Shown piece after piece: positions 5,043-5,197 of a stretch of DNA of 5,197 nt. The DNA is taken from contig JAITHY010000163.1 of the NCBI GenBank assembly GCA_031279715.1, positions 1 to 5,197 on the forward strand, given 5' to 3'. The position numbers were made by a program, and so were the translations under genes. The DNA comes from Verrucomicrobiales bacterium (GTDB taxonomy: Bacteria > Verrucomicrobiota > Verrucomicrobiia > Methylacidiphilales > JAAUTS01). The notes under the pieces are model-generated. The model did no database searches and was not told where the DNA came from. It saw nothing but the letters and a program-made list of their open reading frames with translations. The stretch's first letter is position 1; each line of letters opens with the position of its first letter.

Positions 5043-5197
5043 TCACTCCGATTGCGCGCCATGGTCAGCGGGATATTTCCTCAACCACTTGGCGGAATCA
5101 AATTGTTCCCGGAACGTTTCATAAAACGCGCCGATGATTCGCAATCGCAACTCCGGCGCCCCCAACCCCAACACCGTGACCACCTCGCAACGATTGC
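5043..5197 (-). CDS. C-terminal end of an unrecognised gene (cut by window edge)
   Basis: From the right edge, one minus-strand frame stays open for 50 codons and ends in TGA at 5045-5043. It reads NRCEVVTVLGLGAPELRLRI, then IGAFYETFREQFDSAKWLRK, then YPADHGAQSE. The other two minus frames hit stops sooner, and the composition looks coding: it is GC-rich and includes a GCT-GAC Ala-Asp pair in the dispersed word, as in the other real genes here. It lies tail-to-tail with the lipoprotein gene, 3 bp between stop codons. The end is probably helical and amphipathic. I do not recognise the family and give no function. Its start lies beyond the window. Confidence 0.6.
   Translation of the reverse strand, partial: NRCEVVTVLGLGAPELRLRIIGAFYETFREQFDSAKWLRKYPADHGAQSE

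Larger units (their letters stand above)
175..5070. repeat. Dispersed highly iterated word, consensus AC(C/T)GTCAGCG(G)
   Basis: Twelve exact copies of AC(C/T)GTCAGCG start at 175, 367, 1343, 2004, 2540, 3283 and 3865 on plus, and occupy 259-268, 688-697, 2187-2196, 2523-2532 and 2633-2642 on minus. Including partial forms there are 29 GTCAGC/GCTGAC hexamers. The next base is G in 25 of 29, and the base before GTCAGC is never A. Copies lie in hisS, the HU gene, the protease-like gene, ilvD, the lipoprotein gene, the right-edge gene and two intergenic gaps. There is no clear strand preference (18 GTCAGC and 11 GCTGAC as written). Notable empty stretches are about 917-1342, 2201-2522 and 3326-3867. 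Confidence 0.9.

Noticed and set aside
175..5070. CRISPR or tandem-repeat reading of the GTCAGC copies
   Set aside because: Copies are short, irregularly spaced, on both strands and mostly inside conserved coding sequence.

Overview
The window comes from a GC-rich bacterium and carries ordinary housekeeping genes plus a few accessory ones. The form of the HU/IHF-type protein, the aspartic-protease-like gene and the intergenic repeat suggest Verrucomicrobiota. This is a judgement from protein flavour, not a computed placement.

Layout, left to right. Minus strand: the first 20 codons of aspS (1-60, cut by the left edge), hisS (79-1314) and an HU/IHF-family gene (1319-1666), closely spaced as an operon transcribed HU -> hisS -> aspS. 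Upstream of it (1667-1799) are two inverted repeats. One would fold over the HU ribosome-binding site and the other is a large hairpin just after the next gene. Next on the minus strand are a small aspartic-protease-like gene with an altered active-site triad (1800-2162), an AT-rich gene for a three-helix membrane protein (2216-2503) and ilvD (2557-4371). A 104-bp divergent spacer separates ilvD from a plus-strand thioredoxin-fold lipoprotein gene (4476-5039). That gene runs tail-to-tail into the C-terminal end of an unrecognised minus-strand gene (5043-5197). I see no tRNA, rRNA, CRISPR array or transposase.

The main discovery candidate is a short DNA word, core GTCAGC, fuller form TCAC(C/T)GTCAGCGG, repeated across the window. 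I count 29 GTCAGC/GCTGAC hexamers (about 2.5 expected by chance) and 12 exact copies of AC(C/T)GTCAGCG (about 0.02 expected), on both strands, inside genes and between them. Within genes it is carried by synonymous choice: 11 of the 12 GCT alanine codons in hisS and ilvD lie in this word, and so do all five TCA serine codons in hisS. It also forms inverted pairs, including a perfect 12-bp hairpin just after ilvD. This resembles DNA-uptake sequences of Neisseria and Pasteurellaceae, or the HIP1 palindrome of cyanobacteria, but the sequence differs from the ones I know. Two copies form 14-bp direct repeats around the AT-rich membrane-protein gene, as if it had been inserted there.

Functionally, hisS, aspS and ilvD cover translation and branched-chain amino acid synthesis. 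The lipoprotein is a probable periplasmic thiol protein that lacks one of the usual two cysteines. Nothing in the sequence ties the accessory genes into one pathway.
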